This document shows, one piece after another, positions 28,469 to 37,861 of a stretch of 64,000 nucleotides of DNA. Position 1 is the stretch's first letter; each line of letters starts with the position of its first letter. The DNA lies in NCBI RefSeq assembly GCF_029338175.1, contig NZ_CP119862.1, forward strand, positions 1,364,001-1,428,000. The letters are read 5' to 3'. The notes under the pieces were generated by a model. The model saw nothing but the letters and a program-made list of their open reading frames with translations, did no database searches and was not told the origin of the DNA. The stretch comes from Citrobacter enshiensis (lineage in GTDB: Bacteria; Pseudomonadota; Gammaproteobacteria; Enterobacterales; Enterobacteriaceae). A program made the position numbers and the translations under genes.

Positions 28469-29308
28469 ATGGCGCACGACGAACAACAGTGGCTTACCCC
28501 ACGTTTGCAAAAAGCCGCAGCGCTGTGCAATCAGACGCCGGCAAAGAGCGATTCAGCGCTGTGGCTGGGCGTTGATTTGGGCACCTGCGATGTGGTGTCG
28601 ATGGTTGTCGACAGCGACGGAATTCCGGTGGCGGTCTGCCTCGATTGGGCCGACGTGGTGCGTGACGGCATCGTCTGGGATTTCTTCGGCGCGGTGACCA
28701 TTGTTCGTCGCCATCTCGATTCCCTTGAACAACAACTCGGCTGTCGGTTTACCCATGCGGCAACCTCGTTTCCGCCGGGCACCGACCCACGCATCTCGAT
28801 TAACGTGCTGGAGTCGGCAGGTCTGGAAGTGAGCCACGTGCTGGACGAACCGACTGCCGTGGCAGATCTGCTGCAACTGGATAACGCCGGGGTGGTGGAT
28901 ATCGGCGGTGGCACCACCGGGATCGCCATCGTCAAGCGGGGTTTGGTGACTTACTCCGCCGATGAGGCGACAGGAGGACACCACATTTCCCTGACCCTTG
29001 CCGGAAACCGCCGCATTCAACTGGAAGACGCAGAGCAGTACAAGCGCAGCAACGGGGCAGAAATTTGGCCCGTTGTGAAGCCGGTCTACGAAAAGATGGC
29101 GGAGATTGTCGCCCATCATATCGAAGGACACGGGATCGCTGATTTATGGCTGGCGGGCGGTTCGTGCATGCAGCCGGGCGTCCATGAGTTATTTCGCAAG
29201 CGCTTTCCAGAGTTAGCGGTGCATTTACCACCGCACAGTTTGTTTATGACGCCGCTGGCGATAGCGAACAGCGGGAAAGAGAAAGCGGAGGGGATCCATG
29301 CAAGCTGA
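28469..29308 (+). CDS. eutJ: EutJ, Hsp70-like eut chaperone protein
   Basis: 279 aa, actin/Hsp70 ATPase fold: phosphate-1 motif LGVDLGTCDVVSMVVD, phosphate-2/connect motif VVDIGGGTTGIAIV, adenosine motif LAGGSCMQPGV. Its role in the microcompartment is unproven; it is assumed to help assembly or cargo folding. ATG 28469 (MAHDEQQWLTP) matches E. coli, with AGGAGAAAAGAG directly upstream. It overlaps eutG by 11 bases. Confidence 0.94.
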   Translation: MAHDEQQWLTPRLQKAAALCNQTPAKSDSALWLGVDLGTCDVVSMVVDSDGIPVAVCLDWADVVRDGIVWDFFGAVTIVRRHLDSLEQQLGCRFTHAATSFPPGTDPRISINVLESAGLEVSHVLDEPTAVADLLQLDNAGVVDIGGGTTGIAIVKRGLVTYSADEATGGHHISLTLAGNRRIQLEDAEQYKRSNGAEIWPVVKPVYEKMAEIVAHHIEGHGIADLWLAGGSCMQPGVHELFRKRFPELAVHLPPHSLFMTPLAIANSGKEKAEGIHAS

Positions 29309-30485
29309 ATTGCAGACGGCGCTCTTTCAGGCCTTTGACACACTGAATCTGCAACGGGTTAAAACGTTCAGCGTTCCACCGGTCACGTTGTGTGGTTTGG
29401 GCGCGCTCAGTGCCTGCGGGCAGGAAGCGCAAACGCGCGGGCTGACGCATCTGTTTGTGATGGTCGACAGTTTCCTTCACCAGGCCGGAATGACAGCCGG
29501 GCTGACGCGCAGTCTGGCGATGAAGGGGGTGGCGATCACGCTCTGGCCTTGCCCGGTGGGTGAGCCGTGTATCACGGATGTTTGCGCGGCAGTGGCGCAA
29601 CTGCGTGAGTCGAAGTGCGATGGCGTGGTGGCGTTTGGCGGCGGTTCGGTGCTGGATGCGGCAAAAGCGGTCGCCCTGCTGGTCACGAACCCGACACAAC
29701 CGCTGGCAGATATGACAGCGCAAAGCGCATTGCGTCCGCGGTTGCCGCTGATTGCGGTGCCGACGACGGCAGGAACCGGGTCGGAAACGACGAACGTGAC
29801 GGTCATTATTGATGCGGTCACCGGACGTAAACAGGTGCTGGCGCATGCGGCGCTGATGCCGGATGTAGCGATTCTGGATGCCGCGCTGACGGAAGGGATC
29901 CCGTCGCACGTGACCGCGATGACCGGGGTCGATGCGTTGACCCACGCGGTTGAGGCATACAGCGCGCTGAACGCCACGCCGTTTACCGACAGTCTGGCGA
30001 TTGGCGCGATTGCGATGATCGGCAAATCACTGCCGAAAGCGGTGGGCAATGGTCACGATCTTGCCGCGCGAGAGAGCATGCTGCTCGCCTCCTGTATGGC
30101 TGGAATGGCGTTTTCCAGCGCGGGGCTGGGGTTGTGTCATGCGATGGCGCATCAGCCAGGCGCTGCGCTGCACATCCCGCATGGACAAGCGAACGCCATG
30201 CTGTTGCCAACGGTGATGGGATTTAACCGCATGGTGTGCCGTGAGCGCTTCAGCCACATCGGGCGGGCATTAACCAATAAGAAATCAGACGATCGCGATG
30301 CGATCAATGCGGTGAGTGAACTGATTGCCGAGGTTGGCCAGACCAAACGGCTTGCCGACGTCGGCGCGCAGCCTTCGCAATACAGCGCATGGGCGCAGGC
30401 CGCGCTGGACGATATTTGTATCAGCAGCAACCCACGAACCGCCACGCAGAGAGAAATTATCGATTTGTACGCGGCGGCACAATAA
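29298..30485 (+). CDS. eutG: EutG, iron-dependent alcohol dehydrogenase
   Basis: Reduces acetaldehyde to ethanol, recycling NAD+ in the microcompartment. 395 aa, group III (Fe) alcohol dehydrogenase. An N-terminal cargo helix (MQAELQTALFQAFDTLNLQ) leads to the NAD-binding GGGSVLDAAKAVALL and the iron ligands in the region DALTHAVEAY...GLCHAMAHQPGA...PHGQANAMLLP. It translationally overlaps eutJ. Confidence 0.96.
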   Translation: MQAELQTALFQAFDTLNLQRVKTFSVPPVTLCGLGALSACGQEAQTRGLTHLFVMVDSFLHQAGMTAGLTRSLAMKGVAITLWPCPVGEPCITDVCAAVAQLRESKCDGVVAFGGGSVLDAAKAVALLVTNPTQPLADMTAQSALRPRLPLIAVPTTAGTGSETTNVTVIIDAVTGRKQVLAHAALMPDVAILDAALTEGIPSHVTAMTGVDALTHAVEAYSALNATPFTDSLAIGAIAMIGKSLPKAVGNGHDLAARESMLLASCMAGMAFSSAGLGLCHAMAHQPGAALHIPHGQANAMLLPTVMGFNRMVCRERFSHIGRALTNKKSDDRDAINAVSELIAEVGQTKRLADVGAQPSQYSAWAQAALDDICISSNPRTATQREIIDLYAAAQ

Positions 30486-30499
30486 AAGCATACCAGGAC

Positions 30500-30580
30500 G
30501 TAGGCCGGATAAGGCGTTCGCGCCGCCATCCGGCAAAACGCGGCATCATTGCCTGATGGCGCTGCGCTTATCAGGCCTAC
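30500..30580. repeat. REP pair (BIME) inside the eut operon, eutG-eutH
   Basis: Two inverted REP units: 30500-30534 (GTAGGCCGGATAAGGCGTTC ... CCATCCGGC) and 30551-30580 (GCCTGATGGCGCTGCGCTTA then TCAGGCCTAC). They almost fill the 123-bp eutG-eutH gap. In an operon such elements tend to stabilise the upstream message and reduce downstream expression. Confidence 0.9.
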
Positions 30581-30608
30581 GAAAACCCTGGCAAATGGAG
30601 ACAAGGCT

Positions 30609-31835
30609 ATGGGAATTAACGAAATCATCATGTACATCATGATGTTCTTTATGCTGATTGCCGCCGTGGACAGGATCCTGTCGCAGTTTGGCGGCTCTGA
30701 ACGCTTCCTCGGTAAGTTCGGTAAGAGTATCGAGGGTTCCGGCGGTCAGTTTGAAGAAGGGTTTATGGCAATGGGCGCGCTGGGTCTGGCGATGGTCGGT
30801 ATGACCGCGCTGGCACCGGTGATGGCGCATGTGCTGGGACCTGTGATTATTCCGTTGTACGAGATGCTGGGTGCTAACCCATCGATGTTCGCCGGTACGC
30901 TGTTGGCCTGCGATATGGGCGGCTTCTTCCTCGCCAAAGAGCTGGCGGGCGGCGATGTGGCGGCGTGGCTATACTCAGGTTTAATTCTCGGCGCGATGAT
31001 GGGGCCGACGCTGGTTTTCTCTATCCCGGTGGCGCTCGGCATCATCGAACCGTCTGACCGTCGTTACCTGGCACTCGGCGTGCTGGCCGGTATTGTCACC
31101 ATCCCTGTCGGCTGTATCGCCGGAGGGTTGATTGCCATGTACTCCGGCGTTGAGGTCAACGGCCAGCCGGTAGAGTTCACCTTCGCGCTGATCCTGATGA
31201 ACATGATCCCGGTATTGATTGTGGCGGTGCTGGTGGCGCTGGGGCTGAAATTTATCCCGGAAAAAATGATCAACGGTTTCCAGATCTTCGCCAAATTCCT
31301 CGTGGCGCTGATAACGATCGGTCTGGCGGCGGCGGTGGTGAAGTTCCTGCTGGGCTGGGAGCTGATCCCGGGTCTTGATCCTATCTTTATGGCCCCTGGC
31401 GACAAACCTGGCGAAGTGATGCGCGCCATTGAAGTCATCGGTTCCATCTCCTGTGTGCTGCTCGGTGCTTATCCGATGGTGCTGCTGCTGACCCGCTGGT
31501 TTGAAAAACCGCTGATGAGCGTTGGCAATCTGCTGAAAATCAACAACATTGCTGCGGCAGGTATGGTGGCGACGCTGGCGAACAACATTCCAATGTTCGG
31601 CATGATGAAGCAGATGGATACCCGCGGCAAAGTGATTAACTGCGCGTTTGCGGTCTCCGCCGCGTTCGCGCTTGGCGACCACTTAGGCTTCGCGGCCGCA
31701 AATATGAACGCCATGATCTTCCCGATGATTGTCGGCAAGCTGATTGGCGGTGTGACGGCGATTGGCGTAGCGATGCTGCTGGTGCCAAAAGATGACCCGG
31801 CAGCGGTTAAAACCGAAGCGGAGGCGCAATCGTGA
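30609..31835 (+). CDS. eutH: EutH, ethanolamine permease
   Basis: 408 aa very hydrophobic protein with about 10-11 membrane helices (for example residues 5-22, 51-75, 108-135, 140-160); E. coli/Salmonella EutH family. It carries protonated ethanolamine across the inner membrane and is needed mainly at low pH or low ethanolamine. ATG 30609 after GGAGACAAGG; upstream in-frame codons fall in the REP pair. Its stop overlaps the eutA GTG start (GTGA). Confidence 0.95.
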   Translation: MGINEIIMYIMMFFMLIAAVDRILSQFGGSERFLGKFGKSIEGSGGQFEEGFMAMGALGLAMVGMTALAPVMAHVLGPVIIPLYEMLGANPSMFAGTLLACDMGGFFLAKELAGGDVAAWLYSGLILGAMMGPTLVFSIPVALGIIEPSDRRYLALGVLAGIVTIPVGCIAGGLIAMYSGVEVNGQPVEFTFALILMNMIPVLIVAVLVALGLKFIPEKMINGFQIFAKFLVALITIGLAAAVVKFLLGWELIPGLDPIFMAPGDKPGEVMRAIEVIGSISCVLLGAYPMVLLLTRWFEKPLMSVGNLLKINNIAAAGMVATLANNIPMFGMMKQMDTRGKVINCAFAVSAAFALGDHLGFAAANMNAMIFPMIVGKLIGGVTAIGVAMLLVPKDDPAAVKTEAEAQS

Positions 31836-33235
31836 AGACTCGCCAGCTACTGAGCGTCGGTATCGATATCGGCACCACCACCACTCAGGTGATCTTCTCG
31901 CGCCTTGAGCTGGTTAACCGTGCGGCAGTGTCGCAGGTGCCGCGTTACGAATTCATCAAACGCGAAATTAGCTGGCAAAGCCCGGTCTTCTTTACTCCCG
32001 TCGATAAACAGGGCGGATTGCAAGAAGCCGAACTGAAGGCGCTGATTCTGGCCCAGTACCAGGCCGCAGGCATTGCCCCAGAGTCTGTGGATTCCGGGGC
32101 TGTCATCATCACCGGCGAGAGCGCGAAAACCCGTAACGCCCGTCCGGCGGTGATGACCCTTTCCCAGTCTCTCGGCGACTTTGTCGTCGCCAGCGCCGGA
32201 CCTCATCTGGAATCGGTGATTGCCGGTCACGGGGCAGGGGCGCAAACCCTGTCGGAACAGCGTCTGTGTCGCGTGTTGAACATCGATATCGGTGGCGGTA
32301 CGTCGAACTACGCGCTGTTCGACGCCGGGAAAGTAAGCGCAACGGCCTGTCTGAACGTGGGCGGCAGACTGCTGGAAACCAACGGTCAGGGACGAGTTGC
32401 CTGGGCGCATCAGCCGGGGCAACAGATTGTTGATGCGGTTTTCGGCGCGGGGACCGATGCCCGCGCGCTGACGGTCACACAACTGGGTCAGGTGGCGCGG
32501 CGGATGGCCGATCTTATCGTCGAGGTTATCGACGGTTCACTCTCGCCGCTGGCGCAGGCGCTGATGCAAACAGGGTTGCTGCCCGCAGACATGCAGCCTG
32601 ACGTCATCACGCTTTCCGGCGGTGTGGGGGAGTGCTATCGCAACCAACCTGCCGATTCATTCTGTTTTTCTGATATTGGACCGCTACTGGCACTGGCGCT
32701 GCATGAACATCCGCGCCTGCGTGAGATGAACGTGCAGTTCCCGGCGCAAACCGTGCGCGCCACGGTGATTGGTGCCGGGGCCCACACGCTGTCGCTCTCG
32801 GGCAGCACGATATGGCTGGAGGGTGTTGCGCTTCCGCTGCGCAATCTGCCGGTGGCCATTCCCGTCGATGAATCCAGTCTGGTCAACGCCTGGCATCAGG
32901 CGCTGATTCAGCTCGATCTCTGCCCACAAACTGACGCGTATGTACTGGCGCTTCCCGCCTCGTTGCCGGTGCGTTACGCCGCATTACTCACGGTCATCGA
33001 CGCGCTGTTAGCGTTCGTCGCGCGTTTTCCGAATCCGCATCCCCTGCTGGTGGTGGCCGAGCAGGACTTTGGTAAAGCCCTGGGCATGCTGTTACGCCCA
33101 CAGTTACAGCAACACCCGCTGGCGGTCATTGACGAAGTGATCGTTCGGGCGGGGGACTATATCGACATTGGTACGCCTCTTTTTGGCGGATCGGTTGTGC
33201 CGGTGACGGTGAAATCACTCGCATTTCCTTCCTGA
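31832..33235 (+). CDS. eutA: EutA, reactivating factor for ethanolamine ammonia-lyase
   Basis: 467 aa ATPase that exchanges damaged cobalamin from EutBC for fresh adenosylcobalamin. The N-terminal nucleotide motifs GIDIGTTTTQVIFSRLELV and NIDIGGGTSNYALFDAGK are visible. Start GTG 31832 (VKTRQLLSVGIDIG) overlaps the eutH stop, indicating coupling. eutB follows after 11 bases with nothing between them, whereas E. coli K-12 has a prophage at this junction. Confidence 0.96.
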   Translation: MKTRQLLSVGIDIGTTTTQVIFSRLELVNRAAVSQVPRYEFIKREISWQSPVFFTPVDKQGGLQEAELKALILAQYQAAGIAPESVDSGAVIITGESAKTRNARPAVMTLSQSLGDFVVASAGPHLESVIAGHGAGAQTLSEQRLCRVLNIDIGGGTSNYALFDAGKVSATACLNVGGRLLETNGQGRVAWAHQPGQQIVDAVFGAGTDARALTVTQLGQVARRMADLIVEVIDGSLSPLAQALMQTGLLPADMQPDVITLSGGVGECYRNQPADSFCFSDIGPLLALALHEHPRLREMNVQFPAQTVRATVIGAGAHTLSLSGSTIWLEGVALPLRNLPVAIPVDESSLVNAWHQALIQLDLCPQTDAYVLALPASLPVRYAALLTVIDALLAFVARFPNPHPLLVVAEQDFGKALGMLLRPQLQQHPLAVIDEVIVRAGDYIDIGTPLFGGSVVPVTVKSLAFPS

Positions 33236-33246
33236 GGGAACGACTT

Positions 33247-34608
33247 ATGAAACTAAAGACCACATTGTTCGGCAATGTTTATCAGTTTAAGGATGTAAAA
33301 GAGGTGCTGGCAAAAGCCAACGAACTGCGTTCGGGGGATGTGCTGGCAGGGGTTGCCGCAGAAAGCTCGCAAGAGCGTGTTGCTGCGAAACAGGTGTTGT
33401 CGGAAATGACGGTAGCGGATGTCCGCAACAACCCGGTGATTTCCTATGAGGAGGATTGCGTTACGCGTCTGATTCAGGATGACGTCAACGAAACGGCCTA
33501 TAACCGCATTAAAAACTGGAGCATCAGCGAGCTGCGCGAATACGTGCTGAGCGATGAAACCTCCGTTGATGACATTGCCTTTACGCGTAAAGGTTTGACT
33601 TCGGAAGTGGTGGCGGCGGTCGCCAAAATCTGCTCGAACGCTGACCTGATCTACGGCGGCAAGAAGATGCCGGTGATCAAAAAGGCCAACACGACCATTG
33701 GTCTGCCGGGCACCTTCAGCTGTCGTTTACAGCCGAACGATACCCGTGATGATGTGCAGAGTATTGCTGCACAAATCTATGAAGGACTCTCTTTCGGCGC
33801 GGGCGATGCGGTGATCGGCGTTAACCCGGTAACGGACGACGTGGATAACTTAAGCCGCGTGCTGGACACCGTTTATGGGGTGATCGACAAGTTCAACATT
33901 CCAACCCAGGGCTGTGTGCTGGCGCACGTCACCACCCAGATTGAAGCCATTCGTCGCGGTGCGCCGGGCGGACTGATTTTCCAGAGTATTTGCGGCAGCG
34001 AAAAAGGGCTGAAAGAGTTTGGCGTAGAGCTGGCGATGCTGGATGAAGCGCGAGCCGTCGGTGCTGAGTTCAACCGTATTGCCGGGGAAAACTGCCTGTA
34101 CTTTGAAACCGGGCAGGGTTCTGCGCTGTCAGCGGGCGCGAACTTCGGCGCGGATCAGGTGACGATGGAAGCGCGTAACTACGGTCTGGCGCGCCATTAC
34201 GATCCGTTCCTCGTGAACACCGTGGTGGGCTTTATCGGGCCGGAGTATCTCTACAATGACCGCCAGATTATCCGCGCCGGTCTGGAAGATCACTTTATGG
34301 GCAAGCTGAGCGGCATCTCGATGGGCTGTGACTGCTGCTACACCAACCATGCCGATGCCGACCAGAACCTCAACGAAAACCTGATGATTCTGCTCGCTAC
34401 AGCGGGCTGCAACTACATCATGGGCATGCCGCTCGGTGACGACATCATGCTCAACTATCAGACCACCGCGTTCCACGATACCGCGACCGTGCGCCAGTTG
34501 CTGAATCTGCGCCCGTCGCCGGAGTTTGAACGCTGGCTGGAAACCATGGGCATTATGGCAAACGGTCGCCTGACCAAACGGGCGGGCGATCCGTCACTGT
34601 TCTTCTGA
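33247..34608 (+). CDS. eutB: Ethanolamine ammonia-lyase large subunit
   Basis: Catalytic TIM-barrel subunit of the adenosylcobalamin enzyme that splits ethanolamine to acetaldehyde and ammonia. 453 aa, same length as E. coli EutB. Substrate-pocket segments seen: KKMPVIKKANTTIGLPGTFSCRLQPND, SICGSEKGLKEFGVEL and GQGSALSAGANFGADQVTMEARNYGLAR. SD CTGAGGGAACG before ATG 33247. Confidence 0.98.
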   Translation: MKLKTTLFGNVYQFKDVKEVLAKANELRSGDVLAGVAAESSQERVAAKQVLSEMTVADVRNNPVISYEEDCVTRLIQDDVNETAYNRIKNWSISELREYVLSDETSVDDIAFTRKGLTSEVVAAVAKICSNADLIYGGKKMPVIKKANTTIGLPGTFSCRLQPNDTRDDVQSIAAQIYEGLSFGAGDAVIGVNPVTDDVDNLSRVLDTVYGVIDKFNIPTQGCVLAHVTTQIEAIRRGAPGGLIFQSICGSEKGLKEFGVELAMLDEARAVGAEFNRIAGENCLYFETGQGSALSAGANFGADQVTMEARNYGLARHYDPFLVNTVVGFIGPEYLYNDRQIIRAGLEDHFMGKLSGISMGCDCCYTNHADADQNLNENLMILLATAGCNYIMGMPLGDDIMLNYQTTAFHDTATVRQLLNLRPSPEFERWLETMGIMANGRLTKRAGDPSLFF

Positions 34609-34628
34609 TGACGCGGGGATGACACACG

Positions 34629-35528
34629 ATGGATCAAAAACAGATTGAAGAAATTGTACGCAGCGTAATGGCGTCAATGGGACAACCGCAGCCACAGGCA
34701 TCCGCGCCGTTACCGGAAGCGAAATGCAGCACGACGCAATGTGCAGCCTCCTCTGCAGTGGAAAGCTGTGCGCTGGATTTAGGTTCGCCGGAAGCCAAAG
34801 CCTGGATTGGCGTTGAGAACCCCAACCGCGCTGATGTGCTGACAGAGCTGCGTCGCAGTACCGCTGCGCGCGTCTGCACCGGTCGTGCAGGTCCGCGTCC
34901 GCGTACCCAGGCGCTGCTGCGTTTCCTGGCTGACCACTCACGCTCGAAAGATACCGTCCTGAAAGAGGTGCCGGAAGAGTGGGTGAAAGCGCAGGGTCTG
35001 CTGGAAGTGCGTTCAGAAATCAGCGACAAAAACCTGTACCTGACTCGCCCGGACATGGGCCGTCGCCTGAGCCCGGAGGCCATTGAAGTGCTGAAGGCGC
35101 AGTGCCTGGCGAATCCGGACGTGCAGGTGGTGGTTTCCGATGGCCTGTCTACCGACGCCATTACCGCCAACTATGAAGAGATCCTGCCGCCGCTGCTGGC
35201 CGGGTTAAACCAGGCGGGTCTGAAGGTCGGCACACCGTTCTTTGTGCGCTATGGCCGTGTGAAGATTGAAGATCAGATCGGCGAAATTCTTGGCGCGAAA
35301 GTGGTGATTCTGCTGGTCGGTGAGCGTCCGGGGCTGGGGCAGTCGGAAAGTCTCTCCTGCTACGCCGTGTATTCACCGCGCGTGGCGACGACCGTTGAGG
35401 CTGACCGTACCTGTATTTCCAACATTCACCAGGGTGGCACACCGCCGGTTGAAGCGGCCGCTGTGATTGTAGATTTGGCAAAACGTATGCTGGAGCAGAA
35501 AGCCTCCGGCATCAACATGACCCGTTAA
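34629..35528 (+). CDS. eutC: Ethanolamine ammonia-lyase small subunit
   Basis: 299 aa; binds the cobalamin with EutB. The N-terminal ~20 residues ([19 protein letters not shown]) form the signal that carries EutBC into the microcompartment, followed by a variable Pro/Ala/Ser/Cys-rich linker to about residue 45. The folded domain starts at [17 protein letters not shown]. The linker differs in sequence and length from E. coli (295 aa there). Confidence 0.97.
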   Translation: MDQKQIEEIVRSVMASMGQPQPQASAPLPEAKCSTTQCAASSAVESCALDLGSPEAKAWIGVENPNRADVLTELRRSTAARVCTGRAGPRPRTQALLRFLADHSRSKDTVLKEVPEEWVKAQGLLEVRSEISDKNLYLTRPDMGRRLSPEAIEVLKAQCLANPDVQVVVSDGLSTDAITANYEEILPPLLAGLNQAGLKVGTPFFVRYGRVKIEDQIGEILGAKVVILLVGERPGLGQSESLSCYAVYSPRVATTVEADRTCISNIHQGGTPPVEAAAVIVDLAKRMLEQKASGINMTR

Positions 35529-35537
35529 GGAGACATC

Positions 35538-36197
35538 ATGCCAGCATTAGATTTAATTCGACCCTCGGTCACCGCCATGCGTGTGATTGCCTCCGTTAAC
35601 GCTGAGTTTGCACGGGAACTTAAATTACCGCCGCATATCCGTAGCCTCGGACTCATCACTGCAGACTCTGATGATGTGGCATATATTGCCGCAGATGAAG
35701 CCACTAAACAGGCCATGGTTGAAGTGGTGTTCGGTCGCTCGCTGTATGCGGGCGCCGCACATGGCCCGTCACCGACGGCCGGTGAAGTGATGATCATGCT
35801 GGGCGGCCCGAATCCGGCGGAAGTGCGCGCCGGGCTGGATGCGATGGTCGCCAACATCGAAAGCGGCGCGGCGTTCCAGTGGGCGAACGATGCCGAAAAC
35901 ACGGCATTCCTCGCGCATGTGGTTTCACGTACCGGTTCGTATCTTTCGGCGACCGCCGGGTGTCGACTCGGCGATCCGATGGCCTATCTGGTGGCACCGC
36001 CGCTGGAAGCGACATTTGGGATTGATGCGGCGCTGAAATCTGCCGATGTACAACTGGTGACCTACGTGCCGCCGCCGTCAGAAACCAACTATTCAGCGGC
36101 GTTTCTGACCGGCAGCCAGGCCGCCTGTAAAGCTGCCTGTAACGCGTTTGCCGATGCCGTTCTGGATATTGCCCGTAATCCAGTACAGCGCGCGTAA
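35538..36197 (+). CDS. eutL: EutL, tandem-BMC trimeric shell protein
   Basis: 219 aa with two BMC domains in tandem (about 1-105 and 106-219), forming pseudo-hexameric trimers with a gated central pore. Sequence matches E. coli EutL ([33 protein letters not shown]). The conserved Cys-bearing C-terminus [22 protein letters not shown] is present. 9 bases separate it from eutC. Confidence 0.97.
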   Translation: MPALDLIRPSVTAMRVIASVNAEFARELKLPPHIRSLGLITADSDDVAYIAADEATKQAMVEVVFGRSLYAGAAHGPSPTAGEVMIMLGGPNPAEVRAGLDAMVANIESGAAFQWANDAENTAFLAHVVSRTGSYLSATAGCRLGDPMAYLVAPPLEATFGIDAALKSADVQLVTYVPPPSETNYSAAFLTGSQAACKAACNAFADAVLDIARNPVQRA

Positions 36198-36208
36198 GGG
36201 AGGTTTCC

Positions 36209-36715
36209 ATGATCAATGCACTGGGATTACTGGAAGTGGAGGGCATGGTCGCCGCTGTTGATGCTGCGGATGCCATGCTGAAAGCCGCCAACGTGCGTCT
36301 GCTCAGTCACGAAGTGCTCGATCCTGGCAGGCTTACGCTGGTGGTTGAGGGGGATTTAGCGGCGTGTCGCGCGGCGCTGGATGCCGGAAGCGCTGCCGCA
36401 CAGCGAACAGGTCGTGTTATCAGTCGCAAGGAAATCGGGCGGCCAGATGATGACACCCAGTGGCTGATCGGCAGTTTTAAGCGCCAGCCAACACCCTCTG
36501 TGAAACCGAAAAAGACGCCAGATGAGCCGGTGGCGTCTGAATCTCTGGAGGAATTGCTGGCGCAGTTGGCAACAATACGTCAGGGAATGACGGCAGGGGA
36601 GGTGGCGGCGCACTTTGGCTGGCCACTTGAAAAAGCCAGAAACGCGCTGGAGCAGCTCTTTTCTGATGGGACGTTGCGTAAACGCAGTAGTCGCTATCGT
36701 CTGAAGAACGAATAA
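36209..36715 (+). CDS. eutK: EutK, BMC shell protein with C-terminal helix-turn-helix-like domain
   Basis: 168 aa (E. coli 166). N-terminal BMC domain (about 1-90), a Pro/Lys linker (QPTPSVKPKKTPDEPVASES), then a ~55-residue winged-helix-like domain (SLEELLAQLATIRQGMTAGEVAAHFGWPLEKARNALEQL...) with a basic tail that may bind nucleic acid. Minor, probably monomeric shell component. Followed by a hairpin and eutR. Confidence 0.95.
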   Translation: MINALGLLEVEGMVAAVDAADAMLKAANVRLLSHEVLDPGRLTLVVEGDLAACRAALDAGSAAAQRTGRVISRKEIGRPDDDTQWLIGSFKRQPTPSVKPKKTPDEPVASESLEELLAQLATIRQGMTAGEVAAHFGWPLEKARNALEQLFSDGTLRKRSSRYRLKNE

Positions 36716-36727
36716 CCTGTCGGAGGC

Positions 36728-36754
36728 GCCGGGGGCTTCGGTGAAGTTCCCGGC
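36728..36754 (+). other. Strong hairpin between eutK and eutR
   Basis: GCCGGGGGCTTC / GAAGTTCCCGGC pair over 12 bp (two G-U pairs) with a 3-base loop, ending 11 bases before the eutR ATG. It lacks a T run. It occupies most of the 50-bp gap and overlaps the place where the eutR ribosome site should lie, where only a weak AAAAGA is seen. A partial terminator, 3' stabiliser for eutK or brake on eutR translation are all possible. Confidence 0.6.
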
Positions 36755-36765
36755 CTTAAAAGATC

Positions 36766-37818
36766 ATGAAAAAGACCCGTACAGCAAACTTGCATCATCT
36801 TTATCATGAAGTGTTGCCCGAAGACGGTAACTTTACGCCGAAGGTCGAGGTGGACGCGGTTCACCAGCGACGGACAACGGATGTGTATGAACACGCCCTG
36901 ACGATTACCGCCTGGCAGCAGATCTATGATCAGCTAAATCCTGGCAAATTTCATGGCGAGTTCACGGAAATCCTGCTGGATGATATTCAGGTATTCCGTG
37001 AATACACCGGTCTGGCGTTACGCCAGTCTTGTCTGGTCTGGCCAAACTCATTCTGGTTTGGCATTCCGGCGACACGCGGCGAGCAGGGCTTTATTGGTTC
37101 TCAGTGCATTGGCAGCGCGGAGATTGCGACCCGACCAGGGGGAACTGAATTTGAGTTGAGCACGCCGGACGATTACACCATTCTTGGGGTGGTCATCTCC
37201 GAAGAGGCCATTACACGGCATGCAAACTTTTTACATAACCCGGAACGGGTGCTGCATATGCTGCGTAACCAGTCGGCGCTGGAGGTAAAAGAACAGCATA
37301 AAGCGGCGCTGTGGGGGTTCGTGCAGCAGGCGCTGGCGACCTTTAGCGAGAATCCTGGCAATCTGCATCAGCCCGCGGTACGTAAAGTGCTGCGGGATAA
37401 TTTGTTGTTGGCGATGGGGACGATGCTGGAAGAAGCGCAGCCGATCATAACGGCGGAGAGCATCAGTCATCAGAGCTATCGACGGTTGCTTTCGCGCGCG
37501 CGGGACTATGTGCTGGAGAATATGTCAGAGCCGCTAACCGTACTGGATTTATGCAATCAACTGCATGTGAGCCGTCGTACGCTGCAAAACGCCTTTCACG
37601 CGATTTTAGGCATTGGGCCGAATGCGTGGTTGAAGAGGATCCGCCTGAATGCGGTGCGTCGTGAGTTGATAAGCCCCTGGTCGCAAAACGTCACGGTGAA
37701 AGACGCTGCGATGCAGTGGGGGTTCTGGCATTTGGGGCAGTTTGCCACCGATTATCAGCACCTGTTTGCCGAGAAACCGTCGCTGACGCTGCACCAGCGG
37801 ATGCGCCAGTGTATGTAA
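36766..37818 (+). CDS. eutR: EutR, AraC-family activator of the eut operon
   Basis: 350 aa regulator that activates eut when both ethanolamine and adenosylcobalamin are present. The N-terminal sensing part (about 1-230) is followed by the AraC DNA-binding region (about 240-345) with two helix-turn-helix motifs ([55 protein letters not shown]). As last gene of the operon it closes a positive feedback loop; Salmonella also has a weak separate promoter for it. Confidence 0.97.
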   Translation: MKKTRTANLHHLYHEVLPEDGNFTPKVEVDAVHQRRTTDVYEHALTITAWQQIYDQLNPGKFHGEFTEILLDDIQVFREYTGLALRQSCLVWPNSFWFGIPATRGEQGFIGSQCIGSAEIATRPGGTEFELSTPDDYTILGVVISEEAITRHANFLHNPERVLHMLRNQSALEVKEQHKAALWGFVQQALATFSENPGNLHQPAVRKVLRDNLLLAMGTMLEEAQPIITAESISHQSYRRLLSRARDYVLENMSEPLTVLDLCNQLHVSRRTLQNAFHAILGIGPNAWLKRIRLNAVRRELISPWSQNVTVKDAAMQWGFWHLGQFATDYQHLFAEKPSLTLHQRMRQCM

Positions 37819-37825
37819 CCTGTGT

Positions 37826-37851
37826 GCCGGATACGTGAAGCGCTATCCGGC
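37826..37851. repeat. Single REP-like palindrome after eutR
   Basis: GCCGGATACGTGAAGCGC then TATCCGGC: an 8-bp stem closing an atypical loop, 8 bases past the eutR stop and 11 bases before the stop of the convergent minus-strand gene. It is likely a 3' end stabiliser for both. Confidence 0.7.
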
Positions 37852-37861
37852 ATTAACGCAG

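Noticed and set aside
33236-33246. Prophage between eutA and eutB as in E. coli K-12 (CPZ-55)
   Set aside because: Only 11 bases separate the genes; the operon is uninterrupted by phage here.
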